Assembly (NCBI GenBank): GCA_963693315.1
Contig: OY856186.1
Coordinates: 76,606,042-76,670,041 of the forward strand
Length of the DNA stretch: 64,000 bases
Reading direction: 5' to 3'
Source: Diogma glabrata
Lineage: Eukaryota; Arthropoda; Insecta; Diptera; Cylindrotomidae
The stretch's first letter is position 1. Each line of letters opens with the position of its first letter. Position numbers and translations under genes: made by a program. The notes below the pieces were generated by a model, which searched no databases, had not been told where the DNA came from, and saw nothing but the letters and a program-made list of their open reading frames with translations. Below, piece after piece: positions 26,697 through 36,474 of the stretch.

Positions 26697-26985
26697 GAGT
26701 TGTAATTTCCCAAGGGCGGTGATAATTCGAAATAATTTTTTGCCAAAAAATTTCGAAAGCACGTATATTGATAAAGCTTGAGGTCGTAGGGCGAGGGCTA
26801 TTATCAACACCACTTGCTTGAGGAATTTTTCAAAAAATCATGAGAATTTATCAACGAACGAGGGGAATTCGTTTAGAAAATTGTTTGCAATTTTTGCCTC
26901 GTGCTTTTATCCAATATATGTACTTGCTTTCGAATTTTTTGGTAAAAAATTATTTCGAATTATCACCGCCCTTGGAAAATTTCTA
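26697..26985. repeat. Inverted-repeat element, ~290 bp, 75-bp arms
   Basis: 26705-26775 (ccaagggcggtgataattcg, aaataattttttgcc, tttcgaaagca) is mirrored by 26911-26980 (tgctttcgaattttttgg, cgaattatcaccgcccttgg) at about 90% identity. The peptide FFGKKLFRIITALGK appearing on both strands is produced by this symmetry, not by two genes. Confidence 0.8.
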
Positions 26986-29529
26986 CTGAAAATTCTCAAG
27001 ATATTTCTGAACATTATAAATATGTGGCACATTTCAAGTAAGCTCTGAATCGAACTTGCAGTTTTTTCGGATTTTCGTTTGACATACTTCCGACAAGGAA
27101 AATGGTTAAAGACTATTACAATTTAAGTAGTAGGTGGTTTACGGCATCTAGAAGTTAAACATTTATCCATTTAGATTTTAAACCCATTTGCATACTTCCC
27201 TTGATTTCCCAAATAAAATGTGAACATTTCCGTAATGTTTTAAAAACAAAGTAAATCTAATTTCACGTACCTGCAATTTCCATTATATATAGAATGGAAG
27301 TTGAGTTGTCAATTTTCATAGGTTGGTGGGTTGAAGGGTTGGTGAATTTTAAAAGATTGATTACTGCAGTAAATTTACTTTTTAAAGATTTCCGGGAATT
27401 ATAATCCCCCAAAATATTGAGATATTATTGTAAGTTATAGTTTGAAGTTCAGACAATTTGTTGGCTCAGTCCTACCTAAGGGTGATTTTGGAAACTGAAA
27501 GGGCTGACAGCTCTTGTTCGTCTAAACATGATTTCAAAATAGAAAAACCTTTCAGTTCTGTTTGAATGTTTCATCAGAGGGGCATAAGTTCTGGAACGGA
27601 TTGGTTAATATAACCAAACTTCAATAAAATTGTAATTTTTCCTTCCAGTCAACAGCTAAGCTAGTGCGTATATAGAAGCTAGTGCGTATATAGTTGATTC
27701 AGCTTGTTTACATTATATTTTAAAAAGAAAGTCGGGTGATTCAAAGATTTTTGCTGGCTCCATATACCCTGATCTGGTTCACCATAAGGCTATTTTACCA
27801 GAAGTAATATCCAAAAAAGATTTTAATATATAAACACAAGGTTATAATACATAAATCTTTGATTAATTGAAATTCATATTATTCCCAGCAAATGAACATC
27901 AATATTACATAACAAAAAATCACATAAAGTACCCGGAAAGCTGGTAATAACTTTTAATTGTACAATCATGTACACTAAAATAATTTCTCTTGAATTTATT
28001 TGCAGATATCCTTAACGACACACTTCTATTCCAACCGACTTTCATTTTTTTTGTTTTTGTTTCCGATTTCACTTAAATCCGTAGGATAAACATAGATCAT
28101 ATATGTATTGTAGCACGTGGCTACCTAATAAAAAGAACAATACTGATGATGATTGTGATTATGTTTTGTTTGATGCTCAGTTGCAATCCGGGAACAACAT
28201 CAAAATTTATATTACAAGTTATTATAGAAAGCGTTAAAATAAATAAATAATTTATAAATAATAAATAATTTTTTTTTGGCATGTGAAATTTGATATTGGT
28301 TCACATGGTTTTTTTTTTTCTAAAGAAAAAAACCGTTTGTTAATCAGAAAGTGCAAAATCGTTACTAGGGGTTTATTGCCATTTTTGATTTTATTGATTT
28401 ATTATTTTTTAAGTATTTCTGACATTTTAAAAGATTGGTTTTTGACATGTTCGTCTTATATTTTTGGGTGTTTTTGATGTTTGATATAAATGTATAAACG
28501 GTATAAACGTGTATAGGATATTAAATCAAATGATTTGTTTTATGTCACTTGGTATGATTATTTTGGTTTTAGTTTTTCTTTTAATTTTAACTTTTCATCA
28601 GTTAAAATCTATTACTGTGTCAATGCCACACTATCGATTTCCAAGAAATAAATCAAAGCCAATCGTGCCAAAATTCGTCAAACCAACCAAATCGTATCGA
28701 TTTTGAGAGTCACAATCGTATTAAAATTAAGACTAATAAACTAAGCCGACCAAAGTGTGATGAATAATTTGCTGACATCTTGAATTAAATATTTCACGAA
28801 TGATATGTATTTTCAAATCTGAAATTAAAAATCATTAAATTAGGACTTTTACTTTTATGAAACAGTGACTTGCGCCTGAATGAATACTATATTAACTCAA
28901 TTTCATTAACGGCCACGCTAAATGTGTTTTATTAGGTTTTATTAAGTATTCAACACCTTTATTGTTTCAATACAACAGAAAAGCAATACTCCAAAGAACA
29001 TTCCTATCTACAATATTCTTCTAATAGCTTCTAATAGCTTCAACGCAAACGTTGAAATATAGCGTCCGAAAATAGCGTCCGAAACAATGCACAAAACATT
29101 GCTATTTAATAACACTTAAACTATAGTAATAATTAAGTTGCGCTTAACATAATCAGATTTACTTAAGCATGTTTAGACTATCCCAGTCTAATTTAAATTA
29201 ATTTTCATTTTGCAGCAGGAATTCCTTAAATATCTGCTTAATTTCTCAATTATTCGAATTCAATTTCTTTACAAGAAAACCTCAAGAAATTCTAAGAATA
29301 TTCGATATCATAATTTTGCATTTATTTTATTTCATGTTGTTTTTTCTTCGATCCTTCTTAGATTTTTAACAGATATTTAGCTTAAAATATATTGTATAAG
29401 GTGAACTGAGGTTGAAATGAAGCAGATCTGTAGTAAAAAAATGTAATTTGTTTATTTTGAAGACCACTTCAATATCTCAAAATAAATAGTTTTTAAATCT
29501 TCATAAATTCATTTACTATAACAAACATT
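26986..29529. other. AT-rich DNA, no supported gene
   Basis: Chance ORFs only. Two tiny direct duplications occur together: cttctaatag twice at 29020-29040 and atagcgtccgaaa twice near 29058-29085. Confidence 0.4.
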
Positions 29530-30410
29530 ATTATAAAATATAAAAATGATAGGAGTTGATATCCCCATTTATTTTTATGTTTTTCCGTATGATTTTATAA
29601 TTTTATTATTTAGCAGATTTTATATTTTCGTGATTTTTTTTTAATTATATGCATGTTTTATAAAAAATTAAGTTATATTTACCGATAAAAATTTAATTCA
29701 AAATTTTCAAAAAACAGCGCAAAAAGTCAATTTTCTGTTTTTTTAGAAAATTAATGAAGTCAAAATTTTCAACATTAACCTTCCAACCCTTATTATTTGT
29801 TTATTTTTTAATTTGATATAATAAATTATCAAAAATTTTAATTTTTATTATTTTTCTAAGAAAGGAAGAAACTTACTTTTAACTTTAAAACGAAATGATT
29901 GTTTTAAAATCCGTCAAGTGGTTCTCGAGATACGTTATTTTGAATAAATATGAAAGCCATAGTTTAAAAAACTACCCCTAGCTCAAGAACCACATGACTG
30001 ATTTAAAACAAAATTATGTCATTCTAAAGGAAAAAATGAGTACTTTTCAATGTAAATAAGTAAAATAAAAATTATAGATATTTTGTTAAAGATAAATCAA
30101 AAATAAAAAAGTGGTAAGGAGGGTTGATTGTTTTTTTATATTTTCTCCCATAATTTACAAAATTCTTTAATTTTCTACAGACAAACGGAAAATTGGATTT
30201 TGGTGATAATTTTTTGGAAATTATAGAAAGTTTTAATGAATCTTTATCGGTAAATATAAACCGAAATTTTTCTAAAACATTTCTATATTTTACAAAAAAA
30301 TTTGTATTATGTAGAAAAATAATGATATTATTTTTGCATGAAGAAAAACATAAACGTATACAGGGATATCAACCCTCTAACCCATATTATTTTTATTTAT
30401 TATTTTATTT
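29530..30410. repeat. Diverged inverted-repeat element, ~870 bp
   Basis: 29545-29780 (ggagttgatatcccc, atgtttttcc, tatatttaccgataaa, gtcaattttctg) is mirrored by 30145-30385 (cagggatatcaaccc, gaaaaacat, tttatcggtaaatata, cggaaaattgga). The inner region 29880-30010 also has a diverged direct copy at about 30780-30910 (agtggttctcgagatac against ggtagttcttgaaatac). An old MITE or deleted DNA element is the likely origin. Confidence 0.6.
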
Positions 30411-30562
30411 TTTATTTTTCTGTCCGAACTGCGTACAAATGGAATAGTTTGCCGGAACCCTTACTCTCAGGTGGCTTCAACCCACAGAGGTTTAAAAAAA
30501 GCGTTAATCAACACCTTAGAACGCCAGTTGTTGTGGGACCCAGGTCTAAACCTAGGTCTTAA
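30411..30562 (+). pseudogene. Possible LINE ORF2 C-terminal fragment
   Basis: A short frame reads VRTAYKWNSLPEPLL and FNPQRFKKSVNQHL, resembling the 'WN.LP...FK..l..hl' ending found in many LINE and other RT proteins. It has no upstream RT, so it is only a stub. It overlaps the right end of the inverted-repeat element. Confidence 0.35.
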
Positions 30563-30986
30563 AAGGTATTTATGTGTTGTTGTGACACATATTCGAAACT
30601 CTATTACACAACACATTTTATTTAAAAAAAAAATGTGTTTCTAAAAAGTTATCAAAATTTGTAGCTATAATTATTTTTCCTAAAAAGGACATATTTTCAC
30701 CATTTAAACAAAAAAATTAAAAAAACAAACAAAATAATTAAATAATTAAATACTTAAATAATCAAACAAAAATAAAAAAACCCTTTAAGGTAGTTCTTGA
30801 AATACATTTAATTGAATATATGTACATGAAACCTATGGTTCTCAAAAACTTCCTCTCGCTATAAAGGAAAAACCACTAATGATAACAAAAAAAATTCTTC
30901 TACGAAAGATTTTGTTATTCTCTCTTCCACTGTAAAAAATTTGAAACAATTTAACAAACATGTGTCAAAAAAACGAGTTTTTGGTC
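30563..30986. other. AT-rich DNA, no gene seen
   Basis: Contains the diverged second copy of the 29880-30010 segment at 30780-30910. Confidence 0.4.
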
Positions 30987-31300
30987 GCATTATGTAGAAA
31001 CTAATGATGTTTTAATGACAAATACCAGCATCCGCCTAGCAAGGCATTATGTATAAACTAACGATGATTCAATGACAATTTTCAGCATCCGTCCAACTAG
31101 GCATTATGTATGAACAACGATGATTTAATGACAAATATCAGCATCCGCCTAACAAGGTAATCGTGTTGCAAATAATGTGGTTTAACAAAAATAAATATTG
31201 ACTTCGGACTAGCACGGCAATATAGACCAAATTGACGATTCAATGATAAACTTTCAGCATCAGCCTAACAAGGCATTATGTATGAAGTAAACAAAGATTT
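30987..31300. repeat. 57-bp tandem repeat, about 5.5 units
   Basis: Units start near 30987, 31044, 31101, 31156, 31216 and 31273. Each has gcattatgtatgaac followed by gatgatt-aatgacaaat and cagcatccgcctaacaagg. The fourth and fifth units are more diverged. Confidence 0.85.
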
Positions 31301-32639
31301 GATATTTGAGATATATTATCTGGTCATCTACAAAGATGAACAAAACTATTAGAGCAAAACAAATTGTAATTAAAAATACCACATGTTGCTAGCACAGGTA
31401 TGCTGGTTAAAAAAATGTACATTCATTCGAATACTGGAGGCAATAAAACCCAAAATAATATCAATCACATAAAAAAAATTACATTTTCACTTTCATGTTT
31501 AACTTTTTAATTTATTTTATACATTTTTTTTAACAAAAACCATGAATCTTAAACAAATAGGTGACTGACGCCCACCATAAGCAAAAATACAATTTAAAAG
31601 AGAGTTAACATAAAAAAACAGAAAGTGTGCTTAAGACCGCACGGCAGAAGTGAAAACTTTATTGGCAATCGCAATCAATTGATATCGTATTAGTAGTATT
31701 TGGATCGTATTAGTAGAATAAATGAGAAACAAATCAGAACGATATACCGCTAACTACACACACTAACCTCATAATCTAAACCAAATAATTGTCAAAATAG
31801 CACTCGTATGCCAATAGCAGGGACTAAAGTACGCGTGGTTGTCACACCCATAGATCAACAAGTTTAAATTTTACAAATCTTTCTGCGGAAAGCTAAGCAA
31901 ATTCGTTGGTATTAATGCGCATTGTTGCCGTTTGCAAATCACTATCGGCTAAGTGCCACCATTTTTAATTATTTTATTTATCATGATTGCCATCCATGTT
32001 TAATCATACGTAAGCTATGCTTCTTTGTATAGAATTTATGCGATTTCCGTTTCGTAATTGTGAGCTTTAAATCGATATAATCGATGTTATCAAGTATCAA
32101 GTTACAAGTATTAAGTCTTAATTCACTTAATTTTAGAAACATATATTACATACAATTCCAAACCGACAACATATTTGGTGAAGATGATAAAATTCCAATA
32201 CATATAATTTTGATAAACAAATTTAATTGATTCAGCCTTCAGGTTATACTATCTTTCTTACGTTATTTTTAATTTCATAAAAATTATGTTCAACAAAAAC
32301 ATTGATAAAAGCAAACTACCGTTTAAAACGATAGTTAAATAAAAAGCAAATTAAGTGTACACAACAACTTCCCAAATTTTCATGATGATTAATGTATTAA
32401 TGCGTAAAGGACAAACAGACATACCTTCAATTTTATATATATTCAATACTTATTTAGCATGATGACTCGAATGCAAATTGCAAAAGACAGTAGCAATATA
32501 ACTTTAAAAAACTGCGTTATAGATCAATTATTTAAAATTCGTATAAAGAAATTTTTATTATTTTTATGAATTCATAAATAAAAAAAAAATTTTAATGGTA
32601 TTCAATAAAAATTAAAAAAAAACAATAAAAAAAATGTAC
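31301..32639. other. AT-rich DNA, no gene seen
   Basis: No supported feature. Short chance ORFs only. Confidence 0.4.
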
Positions 32640-32706
32640 CACACCAGGAGTTGAACTCACTCTACCTACAGCACATCAGTCGAGCACGATATCCACAACG
32701 CAATTT
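32640..32706 (-). repeat. tRNA-like relic or SINE head (uncertain)
   Basis: On the minus strand, a GC-richer 67-nt stretch contains gagttcaactcctgg, close to the tRNA/SINE B box, about 45 nt after tgtggatatcgtgctcgact, a weak A-box match. A following T-rich run on the minus strand could be a terminator. It does not fold into a clean cloverleaf by eye, so it is more likely a SINE relic than a working tRNA. Confidence 0.25.
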
Positions 32707-32830
32707 GAAACGTTAAGAAATGATAGGTTGATAAATTGATAAATGATAGATAAATCTTTCCCCTCAGAGCATGACGGATCAGCCTAACTTACTACCTACA
32801 GAAAAATCTGTGTGTGGTGCACCAAAAGAA

Positions 32831-32880
32831 GTTTTCACTTTAATAAATCTATTCAATCACAAGACTCCTTCAACCATTAG
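32831..32880. repeat. Source-like copy of the 36438-36475 filler
   Basis: gttttcactttaat and caatcacaagactccttcaa-ccattag recur at 36438-36475 with about 13 nt removed between them. Confidence 0.8.
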
Positions 32881-33079
32881 CAGAGACGTGAAAATTTAAA
32901 CCATGAACCATTTAAATCTCTGCTAACTACTTTATCGATCATAAAAATAATGGGTTTTATTTCATATTAATCAACTAATATGTCAAAATGCTATGTAAAT
33001 AATATATTGTAAACAAACGAATCAAGGTAAGTCAAACTATATAAAATAAATGAACAAAACCAATGTTTTCCTTTTCCAG

Positions 33080-33136
33080 AATCTTGTGCCTGATTATGAT
33101 GATGTAGATGGAATCTTGACAACACTACATAACTGA
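33080..33136 (+). other. Candidate terminal exon (18 codons)
   Basis: A pyrimidine tract gttttccttttccag precedes 33080, and the following 57 nt read NLVPDYDDVDGILTTLHN then TGA at 33134-33136. Acidic, fly-like codon use stands out from the AT-rich flanks. It could be an alternative last exon of a host gene. The protein is not recognised and the segment is very short. Confidence 0.22.
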
Positions 33137-33713
33137 GAATGTACTGAAATTTTAATTAATTGTAAACATCTTGTCAAATGTTCCATATACATTTTTTATA
33201 TTTATTAACTAATGCGTTTTTTTCTTTTTCTATTTTCAAATACTATAATCGCGGAATATGTGAACGCTTGAGTCGCGGCAGTAACAAAACTCTTATTAAC
33301 AAAAAATTTTAACTACTGACGTTTAAAACTTTAGTCGGACAAAATATCTTTAAAATTAAATATCTCAAGAAAACGAAAAATTGCCTCTTTGTAAATTTGA
33401 AATATTTTAGAGTAAGAAGTATTTTGGGAAATATTATGGACATATTTTTTTAAAAAAAAGTTAAAATTCAATTGATCTTTGACCCTAGCAACCTAATGTT
33501 TAAATTTTAAAATTAATTACAAAAAAATTTAATTTGGATTTAATTTAATTTAGTTTGAATGTTGGGGCCCCCTATGCTCAAAGTATGCGTTTTTAAAGAA
33601 ATCTAAAATAAGTAGTTGAAAATTATTAACTGTTATTGTTGATTTATAGTTAATTGAATTGTTTAGCACTGAACCTCATATATCTTATTTTTACTAACTT
33701 CCCATTAACCAAA
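33137..33713. other. AT-rich DNA, no gene seen
   Basis: No supported feature. Confidence 0.4.
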
Positions 33714-34448
33714 GCAATAGCGACAACGAAAAGCTGCCAGAAACGATAGAACAGAGCTTCAAGCACATAAGCGAGCGGTTAAAATATCGATTCAACATTT
33801 CTGGATGGAAAATGCAGAAAATTGTTTTTATACCACTGAACTTCCGTTCAAACTAAATGCAATCACGAAGGTCGAGATAAAATTCACACAGATGATCCAA
33901 GCATTGTCTCCTCAAGCCAATTGTTATATCACTATTCTTCTTATTCAGCCACCAATTGTAGATAAATGCAAAGCGCTGAAAGAAGCATTGCTTAACAGAT
34001 TAGCTCCATGAGACAAAAACAAGCTGGAGACGCTACTTGCCGACTAGCACATGGGTGAAAGACGGCCTTCTGTCATGCTTCGACACATTCAAGCACTAGC
34101 GGGCAATGGTTTTAAACCGCATGTTATAAAATCGTTAGGGATCAGAAAACTACTGGATGTTGTCAAAATAGCAACTTTGACGATAACAGAAACAGTAACA
34201 CATCAGGAATTGGCAAAAACAGTTCATAAAATGTTTGCAATGCAACACCTCTCCCGCTCAACATCGCGAATAAAGCCGCATGGAGATAGTCAGAGTCGGG
34301 TTCTTGACAACTCGGGAACTCCATTCGAAAATCCACTTGCAAGAATAGAAGCCAGCCGCCAGGTTGAATGAACTGTTTCACGGACATGGACGTTCAACGG
34401 ATGAACAATCTCGCTTACAATCCATAGGCCGGAACACATCATATACAA
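33714..34448 (+). pseudogene. Ty3/Gypsy Gag relic (CsRn1-like)
   Basis: 33800-34011 and 34051-34371 together resemble a Ty3/Gypsy Gag: NAENCFYTTELPFKLNAIT, TKVEIKFTQMIQALS, KCKALKEALLNRLAP, then GERRPSVMLRHIQALAG and ELAKTVHKMF. Stops and frameshifts separate the pieces. It leads directly into the CHCC-like zinc-finger stretch that opens tandem copy A. Gag of the CsRn1 clade is known for a CWYH..FG..A..C type motif instead of a CCHC knuckle, which is what follows here. Confidence 0.75.
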
Positions 34449-35594
34449 GAAAACAACGATACGGCAGCAGCTTACATTGCCCTATAGGTTACTGTTGGTA
34501 TCATACACGTTTTGGAACTTCAGCAAGACAGTGTATACAACACACATTCACACAACACACTCATTTTTCTAGTAGACACCATATTTGCCGTTTGATCTGG
34601 TCTTATGAGCTGCTAATGGTTCTTTCATTCTCACTTATGGTACGCAATGGTTATATCAAGTCAGCATCGGACTCAAACGATGCTGACTTGATATAACCAC
34701 AAGTCACAATAGCTGCTGTGAATTGACCGATTATTGGCGTCCATTTTTTAATTTAAATTTGGTACTCTTGTTGAACTTAAACGTAAACGACTGGTTAATT
34801 CAGCGACTCAGCTGTCAAACAATGTATCAACGGTTCGGACATCTACTCCAACACCGATCGTCTGTTAAGTCAACAATGGCTACGGCACTATTCTAAAACG
34901 ATACGCTTCTCTTATAGCTGAACTAAATTACAACCAACCCGTGCCTCATAAGGTAGACCATCATATAGTTACGGAAGGACACCTGCCAGTATCACGACAA
35001 CGCAGATTGAATTCTACTCGACACAAAGCAACATTCAACGAATTTCAATTTATGGTGGAATTAGGATTTAGCAGACCAGCATCTTATCCTCGGCAGATGC
35101 TGAAGAAAAAAACTCACGACTGGTGACCCTGTAGGGACTATTGAAGATTTAACATGATCACAACACCTGATTGTTATCCTGTACCCCTCGTTCAACACTT
35201 CTCTGTGGATTTACATGGCTCAAAAATATTCTCTAAAACTAATCTCGTCAGAGCATACCATCTCATTCCTGTCGTACCTGAGGATGTCTACAAAACGTTA
35301 ATCACTACTCCATTTGACCTATTTGAATTCACCCGAACTCCATTTGGCTTTCGCAATGCCGCTCAAACGTTACAGCGATTCACTAACGAAGTACTTCGAA
35401 ATCTTGACTTTGTTTTTATCTACATAGACAACATTTTTTTGGCATCAGTATCCGAGGACCAACACAAATTTCACTTGGATCAATTATTCCAAAAGTTAGA
35501 AGACTTTAACATTTACATCAAGACATTCACATGTATCTTTGGTGCAACTTTTCTTGATTTCCTTAGACACAAGATCACTCCTGATTTTCCCTGA
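34449..35594 (+). pseudogene. Ty3/Gypsy Gag end, protease and RT relic, copy A
   Basis: Starts with YCWYHTRFGTSARQC, a CHC-type Gag finger whose last Cys is lost. Protease is only traceable around 34700-34830. RT begins at 34941: HKVDHHIVTEGHLPVSRQRR and ELGFSRPASYP, continues after a stop at 35126 with NLVRAYHLIPVVPEDVYKT, TPFDLFEFTRTPFGFRNAAQ and FIYIDNIFLAS. The catalytic YxDD is YIDN, and the earlier catalytic Asp of 'DLvrAY' is Asn, so it could not polymerise. The last part, FLRHKITPD, is cut by a frameshift that copy B lacks (4 bases missing near 35587). Confidence 0.88.
34649..34698. repeat. Perfect 21-bp-arm hairpin unique to copy A
   Basis: 34649-34669 (ggttatatcaagtcagcatc-g) is exactly reverse-complemented by 34678-34698 around the loop gactcaaa. 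Copy B has acattcgcgcttaccgtcac in place of the right arm, so the arm was pasted in by copying the left arm inverted. Confidence 0.95.
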
Positions 35595-36099
35595 ATCAAG
35601 ACGATTGAAGAATTTCCAGCTCTAAGCTCAATAAAAAACATTCAACGCTTTGTCGGTATGGTAAAATTTTACTCACGGGGGAGTCCTGTGGCAGATCATG
35701 TTCATTTACGGCCACAAACCATAACGATCCAAAATAATCGATTTACAAATTTCGTTTAGTTAGTGTTATCCAACCAACTTTTGTCCAAGCCTCATCAATG
35801 CAACGTATTAACATCATTGCTTAAATTTAAATTCAGTTTTCCTAATAAAAGTTTCTTAAAGTTTATAATTTAAATCGGTTTTTACGACTGCTGATCATCT
35901 TTAGCAGATTATTGGTTGCTGATCACCTATCTAGCAGATATTATAGAACCTTCCCATATACAAAATGATGGATAAGTATTTTGATTAAATTTTTGAAATT
36001 GTTTTTGTGATTTTTCAGGAGGGCGCTAAATTTTTAAACGTATTTTCATTTTAACTTTTATATTTTAAAATGGCGCTATAGTTCACGATTTTTCTGTGC

Positions 36100-36427
36100 T
36101 ATAAAAATCAGGCTTTGAATATCGGGGGTTTTGCCTGATGGCTTCGATAATTAGACCTTCTACTTGGGTTCTGAAGTTATGGAAATTATACAGTTGTGCA
36201 GTTCATATCTTCCTGTAACCACAGATGAAGTTACTCAAACAATCTAAAGAGTCACCCTGCAGTGAAGCTGATCTTAACGGTATTTCAAATATTGTCTTTG
36301 ACGCTTAATACTTACAGTTTGTCTGAAAGGTGAAATTTCACGGGCAGCATGGGAGCACCAAAGACTTACGCTAGTCTTCAACAGTGACAAACTCTCTGAA
36401 AACCCATCATCGTATAGTCCTCTGTGT
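36100..36427 (+). pseudogene. R1-like LINE RT stub in copy A
   Basis: Contains the same KESPCSEADLNGIS-like and LSENPSSYSPLC-like stretches as copy B (the 'KapG.DGip' and 'PsSYRPLC' RT motifs), then stops at the duplication breakpoint at 36427. Confidence 0.6.
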
Positions 36428-36474
36428 TTGTAGTAGTAGTTTTCACTTTAATCACAAGACTCCTTCAACCATTA
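36428..36474. repeat. Filler between tandem copies A and B
   Basis: Forty-seven bases starting ttgtagtagtag and then matching 32831-32880 with a 13-nt internal deletion. It belongs to neither tandem copy and looks like templated insertion during the duplication event. Confidence 0.8.

Larger units (their letters stand above)
34449..36427. repeat. Tandem segmental duplication, copy A (~2.0 kb)
   Basis: Nearly identical to 36475-38449, offset by about 2021-2026 bp. It spans the end of Gag, degraded protease, reverse transcriptase of a Gypsy element, intervening DNA, and the first part of an R1-like LINE RT. Because two unrelated element types are duplicated together, the copying happened after they became neighbours. 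Confidence 0.95.

Noticed and set aside
28283..28706. Two ORFs with hydrophobic segments that could look like membrane proteins
   Set aside because: AT-rich DNA gives Phe/Leu/Ile-rich frames by chance; no start context, splice signals or family likeness.
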